64,000 bases of DNA, from positions 124,001 to 188,000 of the forward strand of contig JAXOFM010000003.1 in the NCBI GenBank assembly GCA_044841755.1, given 5' to 3'. Of the stretch, positions 42,548 through 51,042 are shown one piece after another. This DNA comes from CAZAPO01 sp044841755 (lineage in GTDB: Bacteria; Bacteroidota; Bacteroidia; Flavobacteriales; Flavobacteriaceae). Position numbers and translations under genes: made by a program. The notes under the pieces were generated by a model. That model ran no database searches. It was not told where the DNA came from and saw only the letters and a list, made by a program, of their open reading frames with translations. Within the stretch, counting starts at the first letter, position 1, and each line of letters begins with the position of its first letter.

Positions 42548-43798
42548 CTATATATTTACTTTTCCATTTGCAATTATGCCGTAAGCTTTTCCTTTTAGTT
42601 CTGCTTCCTCAAAAATACTGTTCTTCGATTTTGAATAGATATCACTAGTACTAAAAATATACTTTGCATCAGGATTGAACAAGGTTATATTCGGTTTGTT
42701 TCCAATGTTTACTGAAACACTATCAAAACCAAATCGCTCTTTCCCCTTAGTTAAAAGCTTTACACTCGTTTTTGTTGGAAAAACCGTATTAATGGCACCA
42801 AAAGCACTTTCTAAACCAATGGTTCCTGGTGTAGAACGATCAAACTCAACTTTCTTGAGTTCTACATCAAGCGGATTGTGATCACATGTTACCATGTCTA
42901 TGGTTCCGTCTTTTAATCCACTTATAAGAGCCTCAACATCTTTAGAAGTTCTTAGAGGAGGTAAAACTTTAAAGTTGGTATTGAAAGTTTCTAATTCTTC
43001 ATCAGTAAAGAATATATTATGAATAGCAACACTGCAGCTTACATCTAGCTTTTTTGCCTTAGCTTCTCTAATTAACGATACAGACTTTGAAGTTGAAATA
43101 GTTGGAATGTGTAATTTACCGCCAGTATATTCCAGAATAAACAGGTCTCGTGCAATTTGTAATTCTTCAGCAAGTGCAGGAATGCCTTTCAAACCAATTG
43201 TAGTACTAGTCACATGTTCATTCATCACTCCATTACCAGCAATCTTGTTATCTTGAGGATATGAACAAACCAAACCTCCAAATGTATCGGCATATTGCAA
43301 CGCAATCTTCATTAAGTTTGGATTACTAATAGGTTTTTTATAATCTGAAAATGCAACAGCACCAGCACTTTGCATATCATATAATTCGGCAAGGTCTGTA
43401 CTTTGACTTTCGCTCGTCAATGCGCCAATTGGTAATAGATCTACTGCGTTACCATTTGCTCTAGATTTTACAAATGTAATATCGGCATTAGTATCTGCTA
43501 CTGGATTTGTATTAGCGTTTATCGCAACTGCTGTGAATCCAGATCTTGCGGCAACTTTAAGTCCGTTTGTAATAGTTTCACGTTCTTCATAGCCAGGTTC
43601 CCCAAAACAAACACTACTATCAAACCAACCTTGAGAAACGTGCAGATTTTCTAATCTGATTTCTTTGTATTTGTTTGGATTGGTTATCCTTTTAGAAATA
43701 TTGGTGATTATGCCTTTTTCAATAAGAATGTCTACCGTTTGATTATGAAAATCACTTTTAGAATCGATAATAGTGGCAGACTTTATAAGTACGTTCAT
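42548..43798 (-). CDS. Dihydroorotase-like protein with lost metal ligands
   Basis: 416 residues with the dihydroorotase layout. The zinc motif D-x-H-x-H of active enzymes is degraded: QGWFDSSVCFGEPGYEE has Ser62 and Cys64 where the two His belong and Gly66 for the substrate Arg. Later ligand regions are also altered (SVAIHNIFFTDEE, CDHNPLDVE). This matches the non-catalytic PyrX-type paralogs that support aspartate transcarbamoylase in some bacteria; a true PyrC is expected elsewhere. It overlaps the upstream BatA-like gene by 4 nt. Confidence 0.85.
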   Translation of the reverse strand: MNVLIKSATIIDSKSDFHNQTVDILIEKGIITNISKRITNPNKYKEIRLENLHVSQGWFDSSVCFGEPGYEERETITNGLKVAARSGFTAVAINANTNPVADTNADITFVKSRANGNAVDLLPIGALTSESQSTDLAELYDMQSAGAVAFSDYKKPISNPNLMKIALQYADTFGGLVCSYPQDNKIAGNGVMNEHVTSTTIGLKGIPALAEELQIARDLFILEYTGGKLHIPTISTSKSVSLIREAKAKKLDVSCSVAIHNIFFTDEELETFNTNFKVLPPLRTSKDVEALISGLKDGTIDMVTCDHNPLDVELKKVEFDRSTPGTIGLESAFGAINTVFPTKTSVKLLTKGKERFGFDSVSVNIGNKPNITLFNPDAKYIFSTSDIYSKSKNSIFEEAELKGKAYGIIANGKVNI

Positions 43799-45687
43799 TT
43801 AAGGTATTTTAAAATGAGCATCTCTACGATCAATAAGACCAGTGCAAAAATAGTAAACCATTTCCATAGCTCATTAACATTTGTGTCATTTTTTATAGAT
43901 GCCATCATTTGTGGAACAGAATCACTAACATTTACACTTTCAATATCAGATATATCAATATAATTCAAATCACTCTCTTTTCTGCTGTAATTATAGCTGA
44001 CATTTTTAATATCTGAGTCATCGTAGATAACTGCATATATTCCAGCTATATCAGGCATTTCCTCTGTATTAACAGATACTTTATTGTTGAAATTTCTTTG
44101 CTGCGGAATTATTTCAGTGTTATTACCATGAAGCTTTAATATTTCATCTTGTTTTAATGAAGTATTTACATCAAAGGAATTATTCATACCAATTGTGTAA
44201 AATAGCCTTGGTAATTGTAAGCTTCGCTTTCCAATGTTATACAGAATAGGAACTATTAGAGGTGAGTTGATAAAATTAGAGTTTTCATTACTTAGTGAAG
44301 CTGCAAAAGCATAGGCATTTCCCTGTTGACTTAAAAAGGATTTTCCATCTTCAAACTGCAAGATATTTTGGCCAGAAGTTAAGGTATAAAAACTATTAAC
44401 TTTTGGATATTGAAAATTGCTGATTTGCTTTTCAAAAACCCCACTTAAGATTGGATGTGCATAGTTTATGGTAGTTACACTTTTTTCTGATAATGTAAAG
44501 TTTGTGTAGTTTCTAAATATTTGATTATAAGAATTTAAATCTATATTATCTGAAGGTATAATTAACACTAAACCTCCTTGATTTTTAAACTGATCTACAG
44601 CATTTATAAGCGAAATAGGAATATTATTTATTCCGTTTAAAATAATTAAGTTTTGCTCTCCTATATTGTTATAATTAAGCTGTGATAACTCAACGCTATT
44701 ATAGTTGAATTCATCACTAGTATAGATGCGCTTTAGATAGTTATCATTAGTTTCATTTATAGATAATACATTAATTTTTTCTTGTTGATTAATATTGAAA
44801 TATAATGTATTATCGAAGTTAAGGTTGGCATCATCAACTGTTATCTTACCATTTACTATGCCATTAGGTAATGTAAAGCTCGCTTCGCTATTGTCTGAAA
44901 GTGACGACTTAGCAAGTAACAAATCATTATTGTGCAAAGACACTGAAAGATTATCGAGATTTGTTTGATTAGCTTTTACTATAACTTTAAGTTCAATATT
45001 TTCAGATGTAGCATTTGATATATAGACACTATCTACACTAACGTTTGAATTGTTGATAGGAGCTACTTTTACCAAACTAAGATTAATATCATCGGTAATA
45101 TTCTCAATGCTTCCATGATCTTGCTGAAAATCTGAAATCAACACTAAATTCTTGATAGAAGCTTCATTATTACTAAAGAAGGTTACACCCTTTAAAATAG
45201 CAGCATTATAATCTAGCTGCGTTGCCGAATAGTTTAAATTAATCAACTCATTAGTAGCTGTCTTTCTTGTGACTTCAGAAAAGGATTGATCATTAGTGAA
45301 AACCGTTAGCTCACTTTTATCATCCAATGATTCTATAATTTCTTGGATGCTTCGTTGTAGCAAAGGTCCTCGACTTCCTTTTGCCTGCATGCTAAATGAA
45401 TTATCAAGATAAATAACAGTTTCTGCTGCTACATTTATGTCAGTCGATTTAGAAAAATAAGGTTGTGCAAAAGCTAAAATAATAGCAGCAAACATTAGCA
45501 TTCTTGTTAGTAATGCAAGCCATTTTTTTAACTGCGAACTCTTTCTGGTTTGTAAAACAACATTTTTTAAAAACTCAACATTTGTGAATGCTTCTTTTTG
45601 AAAACGCCTTAATTGAAATAGGTGAACTATAATTGGGATTACCAGTAGGAGTAAGGTGTAAAGAAGTTCTGGGTGTTTAAATTGCAT
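43795..45687 (-). CDS. BatA/VWA-domain membrane protein
   Basis: 630 residues. The N-terminal PF07584-type region (MQFKHPELLYTLLLLVIPIIVHLFQLRRF ... KWLALLTRMLMFAAIILAFAQPYF) gives two membrane helices; then comes a von Willebrand A-like domain with a MIDAS-type DNSFSM (VIYLDNSFSMQAKGSRG), a long periplasmic region rich in Asn and Ser, and a final C-terminal helix (WKWFTIFALVLLIVEMLILKYL). Bat proteins are linked to aerotolerance in Bacteroides, but this is a stand-alone homolog of uncertain role. First gene of an operon with the dihydroorotase-like gene, DUF4870 and an esterase. Confidence 0.85.
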   Translation of the reverse strand: MQFKHPELLYTLLLLVIPIIVHLFQLRRFQKEAFTNVEFLKNVVLQTRKSSQLKKWLALLTRMLMFAAIILAFAQPYFSKSTDINVAAETVIYLDNSFSMQAKGSRGPLLQRSIQEIIESLDDKSELTVFTNDQSFSEVTRKTATNELINLNYSATQLDYNAAILKGVTFFSNNEASIKNLVLISDFQQDHGSIENITDDINLSLVKVAPINNSNVSVDSVYISNATSENIELKVIVKANQTNLDNLSVSLHNNDLLLAKSSLSDNSEASFTLPNGIVNGKITVDDANLNFDNTLYFNINQQEKINVLSINETNDNYLKRIYTSDEFNYNSVELSQLNYNNIGEQNLIILNGINNIPISLINAVDQFKNQGGLVLIIPSDNIDLNSYNQIFRNYTNFTLSEKSVTTINYAHPILSGVFEKQISNFQYPKVNSFYTLTSGQNILQFEDGKSFLSQQGNAYAFAASLSNENSNFINSPLIVPILYNIGKRSLQLPRLFYTIGMNNSFDVNTSLKQDEILKLHGNNTEIIPQQRNFNNKVSVNTEEMPDIAGIYAVIYDDSDIKNVSYNYSRKESDLNYIDISDIESVNVSDSVPQMMASIKNDTNVNELWKWFTIFALVLLIVEMLILKYLK

Positions 45688-45763
45688 GCTGCGTTTTAGT
45701 TGTTAGGGTAAAGATAGAAAATGATATAAGATTACTAAGATTGTGTTTTGACAATTTTAACGT

Positions 45764-46771
45764 TTAGCAAAACATAAAATAATCTTTCATTTTAAGCATT
45801 TCAATGTTAGCAAAAAAATCATGAATCGTTTTCTGAGATCCTTCATCTGCAATGGTAATGATACTTTGAGGATTATCTAGCTTTTTAAACATATCTAGCG
45901 ACCATAAAGGCTGATTGTACACTTTCTTTTCTGATTTATTAGGATTTTCAGTTATCCAATAAAAAGGAACGTTATTTTCTATCAAGGTAATAGCTACTGT
46001 TTTTCCTTTTTGCCCTGCTCCCCAAATAGTCAGAGGCCTAGAGACATCATAGTCTATTTCTAAGAAGTATTTTGTTTTAAGTTTAGTAAAGGCTTCTAAG
46101 TTGTAATTTTCGTTTGTTTTTGAGGTTCGTAAGTTATAATCTCTCCAATGATGAAGTGTTTTGTTGTTTGGAATACATTTTAAATCATTTTTATAGAATC
46201 TAAAAGTAAGATCGTAATCTTCAGGATAGTTGTCAAAATCAAAGGCACCACATTTTAATAAATCTTCTCTATGTAGCATCCAGCAAGGAGAAGCTATAGC
46301 ACATTCTTTATAGATTTCATCAAAATTTTGACCTGTTTTGGTAAGCTCGTTTAACCAATTTTGGTATTCTAAGTATCCATCACTGATTGATGTTTCTGAA
46401 AAATATTCAACTAAACCTAAAGCAATGTGGTTCTTACCAGAGGTTTTAAGGTCGTTAACCATAGAAGTTAGCTTATTTGATAGCATTATATCATCACTGT
46501 CCATTCTACTTATATAAGTACCTGAACTATGCTGTAATGCAATCCTTAAAGCAGAAATTATTCCTTCATTCTGGTTTTCTAAAAGTTTAATTCTAGCATC
46601 ATTTTTCACAAAACTTTTAACTAATTCAGAGCTATTATCTGAGGAATGATCATTTACAAAAATGGCTTCCCAATTAGCGTAAGTTTGTTCTTGAATAGTG
46701 GTAATACAGTCTTCTAAATACTTTGACGTATTCTTGAATGGAATTAGGAGACTGACTAAGGGTTGACTCAT
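45764..46771 (-). CDS. Family 2 glycosyltransferase
   Basis: 335 residues. GT-A fold: N-terminal PLVSLLIPFKNTSKYLEDCITTI, NDHSSDNSSEL, and the DxD motif SRMDSDDIML with a metal-binding role. A C-terminal part (PLTIWGAGQKGKTVAITLIENNVPFYWI) resembles a nucleotide-binding fold and may be an extra domain. Cytoplasmic. Overlaps the preceding gene by one base at TAATG. Donor and acceptor unknown. Confidence 0.87.
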   Translation of the reverse strand: MSQPLVSLLIPFKNTSKYLEDCITTIQEQTYANWEAIFVNDHSSDNSSELVKSFVKNDARIKLLENQNEGIISALRIALQHSSGTYISRMDSDDIMLSNKLTSMVNDLKTSGKNHIALGLVEYFSETSISDGYLEYQNWLNELTKTGQNFDEIYKECAIASPCWMLHREDLLKCGAFDFDNYPEDYDLTFRFYKNDLKCIPNNKTLHHWRDYNLRTSKTNENYNLEAFTKLKTKYFLEIDYDVSRPLTIWGAGQKGKTVAITLIENNVPFYWITENPNKSEKKVYNQPLWSLDMFKKLDNPQSIITIADEGSQKTIHDFFANIEMLKMKDYFMFC

Positions 46772-48000
46772 TATTCTATTAATGAAAGGTCAACTAAAGC
46801 TGTTTCTATGTTTAAGGAATTGTCTGAAGCAACGTTTGTCCATGAAATAACAGCAAAATTATCTTTGATAACCATTCTTGGGAATCCGCTTGAACGACTT
46901 TCAGAAGATTCAGTAACTGTTGTAATTTGACTCTTTGAACCATCAGATTCTATTCGTTGTAATTGAATGAGTGTCTTACCATCTATTCTATCCATCCAAC
47001 TTACTAAAGCAGAATTATCCTCAAGAAGTTCGATGTCAACTCTTCCTAAAGGAGATTCATCATCTACATTGATCGGGTTTCCAAAAAATTCACCATTACT
47101 ACTCGAGAAAACAACCTTAACTGAAGGAAAACCATTGGCAATAGTAAACCAAGCAACAGCAACGTTAGATTCTTTTGTCGAAATTGCAGGACCATTAACA
47201 GGACAACCTTCAATTACCCAATTGTCTTCAAATAAGGGTATAGGAGATGTCCAATTATTATTTATCTGCCTTGAATAATATATGTCTCTAGCTTCATTTT
47301 CTGAACGATCTCTATAAACTACAATAGGACCTTCTTGTGTCATCGCCATATCTGTCTGACAACAATCACAAACACGATCATCAATAATATAGCTTTCTTT
47401 AACGATACCCTTAGTATCTAATTTTGCACCTCTTAATGTCATTTGATGAACAATGGTGCTATCTTTTTCGGCTTCTGCCATTTGCCTACCATCTAACCAA
47501 ACTGCAATAGCTGAATCATTATTTAAACCAATTTTACTCACAAAACCATGTTCTGTATTTGTATTATCAAAATGTGGCCTAACAGAAGAGTTCCAGGTTT
47601 CTCCACCGTCATTCGATGTGACTAATTGTACATCATAAGCAAAAGTGTCCGGAGCGCTTTTCTTTAAATAATGAGCAATAAGGTTATTTCCAAAAGAGGA
47701 AATTGAAGGAAAATCAGCCCAATTAACAAACCAATCACTTCCTTGGGTAATAAGTTTAGGATCAGACCATGAATAGTCATCTTTAAGTGTTGAAAATAGA
47801 AGTTTTGTATTGTCTTGAGGTGATTCTAACCAACTTAAATAAATAGTTCCGTCTTGAGATTTATGCAGGCTAGATTCAGAACTATTAAAGCCAGCAGGAG
47901 CTTTAATAATAGATATAACTTCTGCTGGCTTTGTTGTATTACAAGAAATAAAAAATACTGTACTAAATAGTATTATAGAGTTGATTAATTTCAGTTTCAT
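46771..48000 (-). CDS. Sialidase-fold (BNR-like) lipoprotein
   Basis: 409 residues. Lipoprotein signal peptide with the lipobox ending FFISCNTTK (Cys about residue 20). The rest is a six-bladed propeller with Asp-box-like motifs (SSNGEFFG, SNDGGETWN) and repeated LSW/VSW strands. No full set of sialidase Arg residues is obvious, so enzymatic activity is uncertain. It begins directly after the S10 peptidase stop and overlaps the GT2 gene by one base. Confidence 0.8.
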   Translation of the reverse strand: MKLKLINSIILFSTVFFISCNTTKPAEVISIIKAPAGFNSSESSLHKSQDGTIYLSWLESPQDNTKLLFSTLKDDYSWSDPKLITQGSDWFVNWADFPSISSFGNNLIAHYLKKSAPDTFAYDVQLVTSNDGGETWNSSVRPHFDNTNTEHGFVSKIGLNNDSAIAVWLDGRQMAEAEKDSTIVHQMTLRGAKLDTKGIVKESYIIDDRVCDCCQTDMAMTQEGPIVVYRDRSENEARDIYYSRQINNNWTSPIPLFEDNWVIEGCPVNGPAISTKESNVAVAWFTIANGFPSVKVVFSSSNGEFFGNPINVDDESPLGRVDIELLEDNSALVSWMDRIDGKTLIQLQRIESDGSKSQITTVTESSESRSSGFPRMVIKDNFAVISWTNVASDNSLNIETALVDLSLIE

Positions 48001-49494
48001 TTAGTCGTATTTAGCAGCTTTACCATTTGCTGAAGATTTTTTGATAAATTCTCTTAGATCATCATTTGCTTTTATCAGGTCTTCTTTTCTTAAATACATC
48101 ATATGTCCACTTCTGTAACCTTTAAAAGACATTCTATCCTTCATTTTACCACTTGGATCAATTTGTGATAAGGTGTACTTAGCAGTAAAAAATGTTGTTG
48201 CCCCATCATAGTATCCAGACTGATTCAATACATGTAAATATGGATTTGATGCCATTGCTTGACGTAAATCGTCTCTAGTAGTGTTATCACTATTGTCCCA
48301 AGGACGAACAGGACCAAACATGTTGTATTTCACATCAGTATCAAACTTTAATTCCTTTTTAATATAGTGATTTATTGCTGGTGTAAAAGAATGCAACCAA
48401 GAAGTTAATTCAGCACTATAATCTGGACGCATTCCCGCTTCCATTCTATCAATCCCTAAGTATCTTGAGTCCAAACGCCCAATAGTTTGCCCAGTTTTAT
48501 CACGTAATAATTCTTTCCAGAAGAAGCTATTTGGAACAACTAGATTGTATTGTAGTATGACTTTTTTGCTCATTCCTGTAAAATATGAGTACTTCTCTGC
48601 AACACTGTTGCGTTCAGCATCAGAAATAAACCCTCCTTTAGCAATAGCAGGCATTAATGAATTAATTGCATAATCCTCAACCTCTGGCAACATATCTGTC
48701 AAATCTTTGTTTTGTAGTGCTGGAGGAAGCATCTTGTGATACCAGGCTGCTGCAGCTTTATATGGTAAATCAAGAGCAGAATATTCTGGTTGCCCATCAG
48801 TATTATACGCATTATAGTCAGCAGGAGATACCAAAATAACACCATTTAGATACATCCATTGTGAACTCTGTAATTCATTAGATAATCCCATTACTCGAGT
48901 TCCTCCATAGCTTTCTCCAATTATATATTTAGGAGACTCCCATCTATTATGACGAGATACAAAGGTGTTCACCCATTCGGCTAAATATTTAATGTCTGCG
49001 TTAATACCAAAAAATTGTTTCTTATCTGGCATTTTTCCATCTTTTCCTGGAATCATTCTTGAGTATCCAGTGTTTACTGGATTTACAAAAACGATGTCTG
49101 CTACATCAATTATGGAATATGGATTCGTTTTAAATCCGTAAGGTTGCACAGGGTAACCTTCGTCATCAATATTTAAAATTCTAGGACCAGTATAAGCAAC
49201 ATGCATCCAAACGGAAGCTGAGCCTGGACCACCATTAAACGAAACTATTAATGGTCTTGAAGCTCTATTTTTAACATTATTTCTTGTGTAATATGTATAA
49301 AATAGTGTTGCAATAGGATCTCCACTGGAATCCCAAACTGGTTGTGTTCCAGTTTCAGCAGTATATGAAAAACTCACACCTTTAACAGTTGTGTTATGAG
49401 TGGTTTTTACTAAGGTGTCTACTGGAATTTTTCTACTTTGAGAATAAGATGATAAGATTGCTACAAAAAAGAGTAGCGTAAATACTTTTTTCAT
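48001..49494 (-). CDS. S10 family serine carboxypeptidase-like protein
   Basis: The ATG at 49494 opens the signal peptide MKKVFTLLFFVAILSSYSQ; about 497 residues. FNGGPGSASVW is the oxyanion loop, and Ser195 in IIGESYGGTR is the nucleophile. The catalytic Asp and His are expected in GYYDGATTFF and RSGHMMYLR at the C-terminus. S10 enzymes release C-terminal residues, usually at acid pH; in Bacteroidota they are exported. First gene of the tight operon with the sialidase-fold lipoprotein and GT2. Confidence 0.92.
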   Translation of the reverse strand: MKKVFTLLFFVAILSSYSQSRKIPVDTLVKTTHNTTVKGVSFSYTAETGTQPVWDSSGDPIATLFYTYYTRNNVKNRASRPLIVSFNGGPGSASVWMHVAYTGPRILNIDDEGYPVQPYGFKTNPYSIIDVADIVFVNPVNTGYSRMIPGKDGKMPDKKQFFGINADIKYLAEWVNTFVSRHNRWESPKYIIGESYGGTRVMGLSNELQSSQWMYLNGVILVSPADYNAYNTDGQPEYSALDLPYKAAAAWYHKMLPPALQNKDLTDMLPEVEDYAINSLMPAIAKGGFISDAERNSVAEKYSYFTGMSKKVILQYNLVVPNSFFWKELLRDKTGQTIGRLDSRYLGIDRMEAGMRPDYSAELTSWLHSFTPAINHYIKKELKFDTDVKYNMFGPVRPWDNSDNTTRDDLRQAMASNPYLHVLNQSGYYDGATTFFTAKYTLSQIDPSGKMKDRMSFKGYRSGHMMYLRKEDLIKANDDLREFIKKSSANGKAAKYD

Positions 49495-49567
49495 TGTGTA
49501 TAAGTTTGGTTGGTAATAATGCACTAATATAACTCTTTGTTAAAGAGCTAGCCACTATTTTAACATT

Positions 49568-50335
49568 TTAAAACCCTTCAAAAACTCCTAATCCGAAAAG
49601 AGCAAAATCATACTTTACTGGATCAGTATTATCTAACTTTCTTAATGCAGTATCTAACGCAGTTAAAGCTTTTGAATCATTTTGTTTTCGATGCAATAAT
49701 CCTAGTTTTCTAGCCACATTTCCTGAATGAACATCTAATGGGCAGGATAGCTGACTAGGAGAGAGGCTCCTCCAGATTCCAAAATCAACTCCAGCATTGT
49801 CGTTTCTTATCATCCACCTTAAGAACATATTAATTCGTTTTGCTGCTGACCCTTTTAAAGGGTCGCTAACATGCTTCGTTGTTCTTTGAAGGTGATTTAT
49901 TTCAAAGAAATGGTGCTTGAATTTGTGAATTGAGAATTGTAGTGATTGGTCTTCTTTATATTTTGAAAAAACATTTTCCAAGCCTCCATGGGCAGTATAA
50001 ATGTGATTTAAACCTTTAATAAATTGGATAAAATCATTACCATTAAAAGTTCTGTGTACAAAGTTTGATAAAAGCTTTAAGTCCTCTTGAGAATGATTGA
50101 GAACAAAATCATAAGGAGCATTGTCCAGAAGTTGCATCATTTTTTTTGCATTATTAATGATACTCTTTCTATTTCCCCAAGCAATTGTAGATGTTAAGAA
50201 TGCTGCAATTTCAATGTCCTCTTTTTTACTGAAGGTATGTGGAACTTGGATTGGGTCGGTTTCAATAAACTTTGTGTTGTTGTAAAGGAATACCTTTTCG
50301 TCAAGAAATTCTTTAAGTTCGGCGGTTTTCAACAT
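49568..50335 (-). CDS. TIGR02757 family protein
   Basis: 255 residues. Recognised by its N-terminal IAAFLTSTIAWGNRKSIINNAKKMM, the middle NHLQRTTKHVSDPLKGSAAKRINMFLRWMIRNDNAGVDFGIW and FPLDVHSGN-like SCPLDVHSGNVARKLG. It resembles DNA glycosylase-type helical folds, but its function has not been established. It begins right after lolD and is co-transcribed. Confidence 0.9.
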   Translation of the reverse strand: MLKTAELKEFLDEKVFLYNNTKFIETDPIQVPHTFSKKEDIEIAAFLTSTIAWGNRKSIINNAKKMMQLLDNAPYDFVLNHSQEDLKLLSNFVHRTFNGNDFIQFIKGLNHIYTAHGGLENVFSKYKEDQSLQFSIHKFKHHFFEINHLQRTTKHVSDPLKGSAAKRINMFLRWMIRNDNAGVDFGIWRSLSPSQLSCPLDVHSGNVARKLGLLHRKQNDSKALTALDTALRKLDNTDPVKYDFALFGLGVFEGF

Positions 50336-51001
50336 CTATTCAGTGACAATGTTTCCATCAACCATCACTAATTTTCTATCAGCCATATTGGCTAGTTCTT
50401 TGTTATGAGTAACAATTACAAACGTTTGACCAAACTCATCGCGAAGTTTGAAAAACAAATTGTGCAAATTTTCGGCAGATTCACTATCAAGATTTCCAGA
50501 TGGTTCATCAGCAAAAATTAATTCTGGATTATTGATCAAAGCCCTTGCTACTGCAACACGTTGTTGTTCACCTCCTGAAAGCTCGTTTGGTTTATGATTG
50601 TATCTATGCGATAATCCAAGAAAATCTAAAAGCTCTTTGGCTCTTGTTTCTGCCTTTGATTTTGATGTTCCTTTAATGAAAGCTGGAATGCATACATTTT
50701 CTAAAGCAGTAAACTCTGGCAATAATTGGTGAAATTGAAAGATAAAACCTAAGTGTTCGTTTCTAAATTTCGCTAATTCCTTTTCACTAAGCCCTATAAT
50801 AGATTTTCCATTGATTGTTAGTTCCGGATTTTCTTTGTTGGATGCTTTGTCAAGTGTACCCAAAATTTGAAGAAGTGTAGTTTTACCAGCCCCTGAAGCC
50901 CCAACAATAGAAACTACTTCGCCTTTTTTGATTTCCAGTTCAACGCCTTTGAGCACGTGAAGTTCATCAAAATATTTGTGTATGTTTTTAGCCTTGATCA
51001 T
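50336..51001 (-). CDS. lolD: Lipoprotein-releasing ABC transporter ATPase (LolD-type)
   Basis: 221 residues from the ATG at 51001 (an in-frame TTG at 51013 lies inside the promoter). Walker A GASGAGKT at residues 34-41, signature LSGGEQQRVAVARAL, Walker B LIFADEPSGNLD and the switch His in VTHN. The LolD/MacB-like signature suggests energising lipoprotein release from the inner membrane; no LolC/E permease is adjacent. Sits over a -7 box at 51011-51018 with nearly no leader. Confidence 0.88.
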   Translation of the reverse strand: MIKAKNIHKYFDELHVLKGVELEIKKGEVVSIVGASGAGKTTLLQILGTLDKASNKENPELTINGKSIIGLSEKELAKFRNEHLGFIFQFHQLLPEFTALENVCIPAFIKGTSKSKAETRAKELLDFLGLSHRYNHKPNELSGGEQQRVAVARALINNPELIFADEPSGNLDSESAENLHNLFFKLRDEFGQTFVIVTHNKELANMADRKLVMVDGNIVTE

Positions 51002-51010
51002 TGATAAGGT

Positions 51011-51018
51011 CAAATATA
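51011..51018 (-). promoter_or_regulatory. Putative -7 box of lolD
   Basis: TATATTTG on the minus strand; the predicted start lies only a few bases before the ATG at 51001, so the message would be almost leaderless. Confidence 0.4.
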
Positions 51019-51042
51019 TGAATACCTATTATAAAACAGAGT

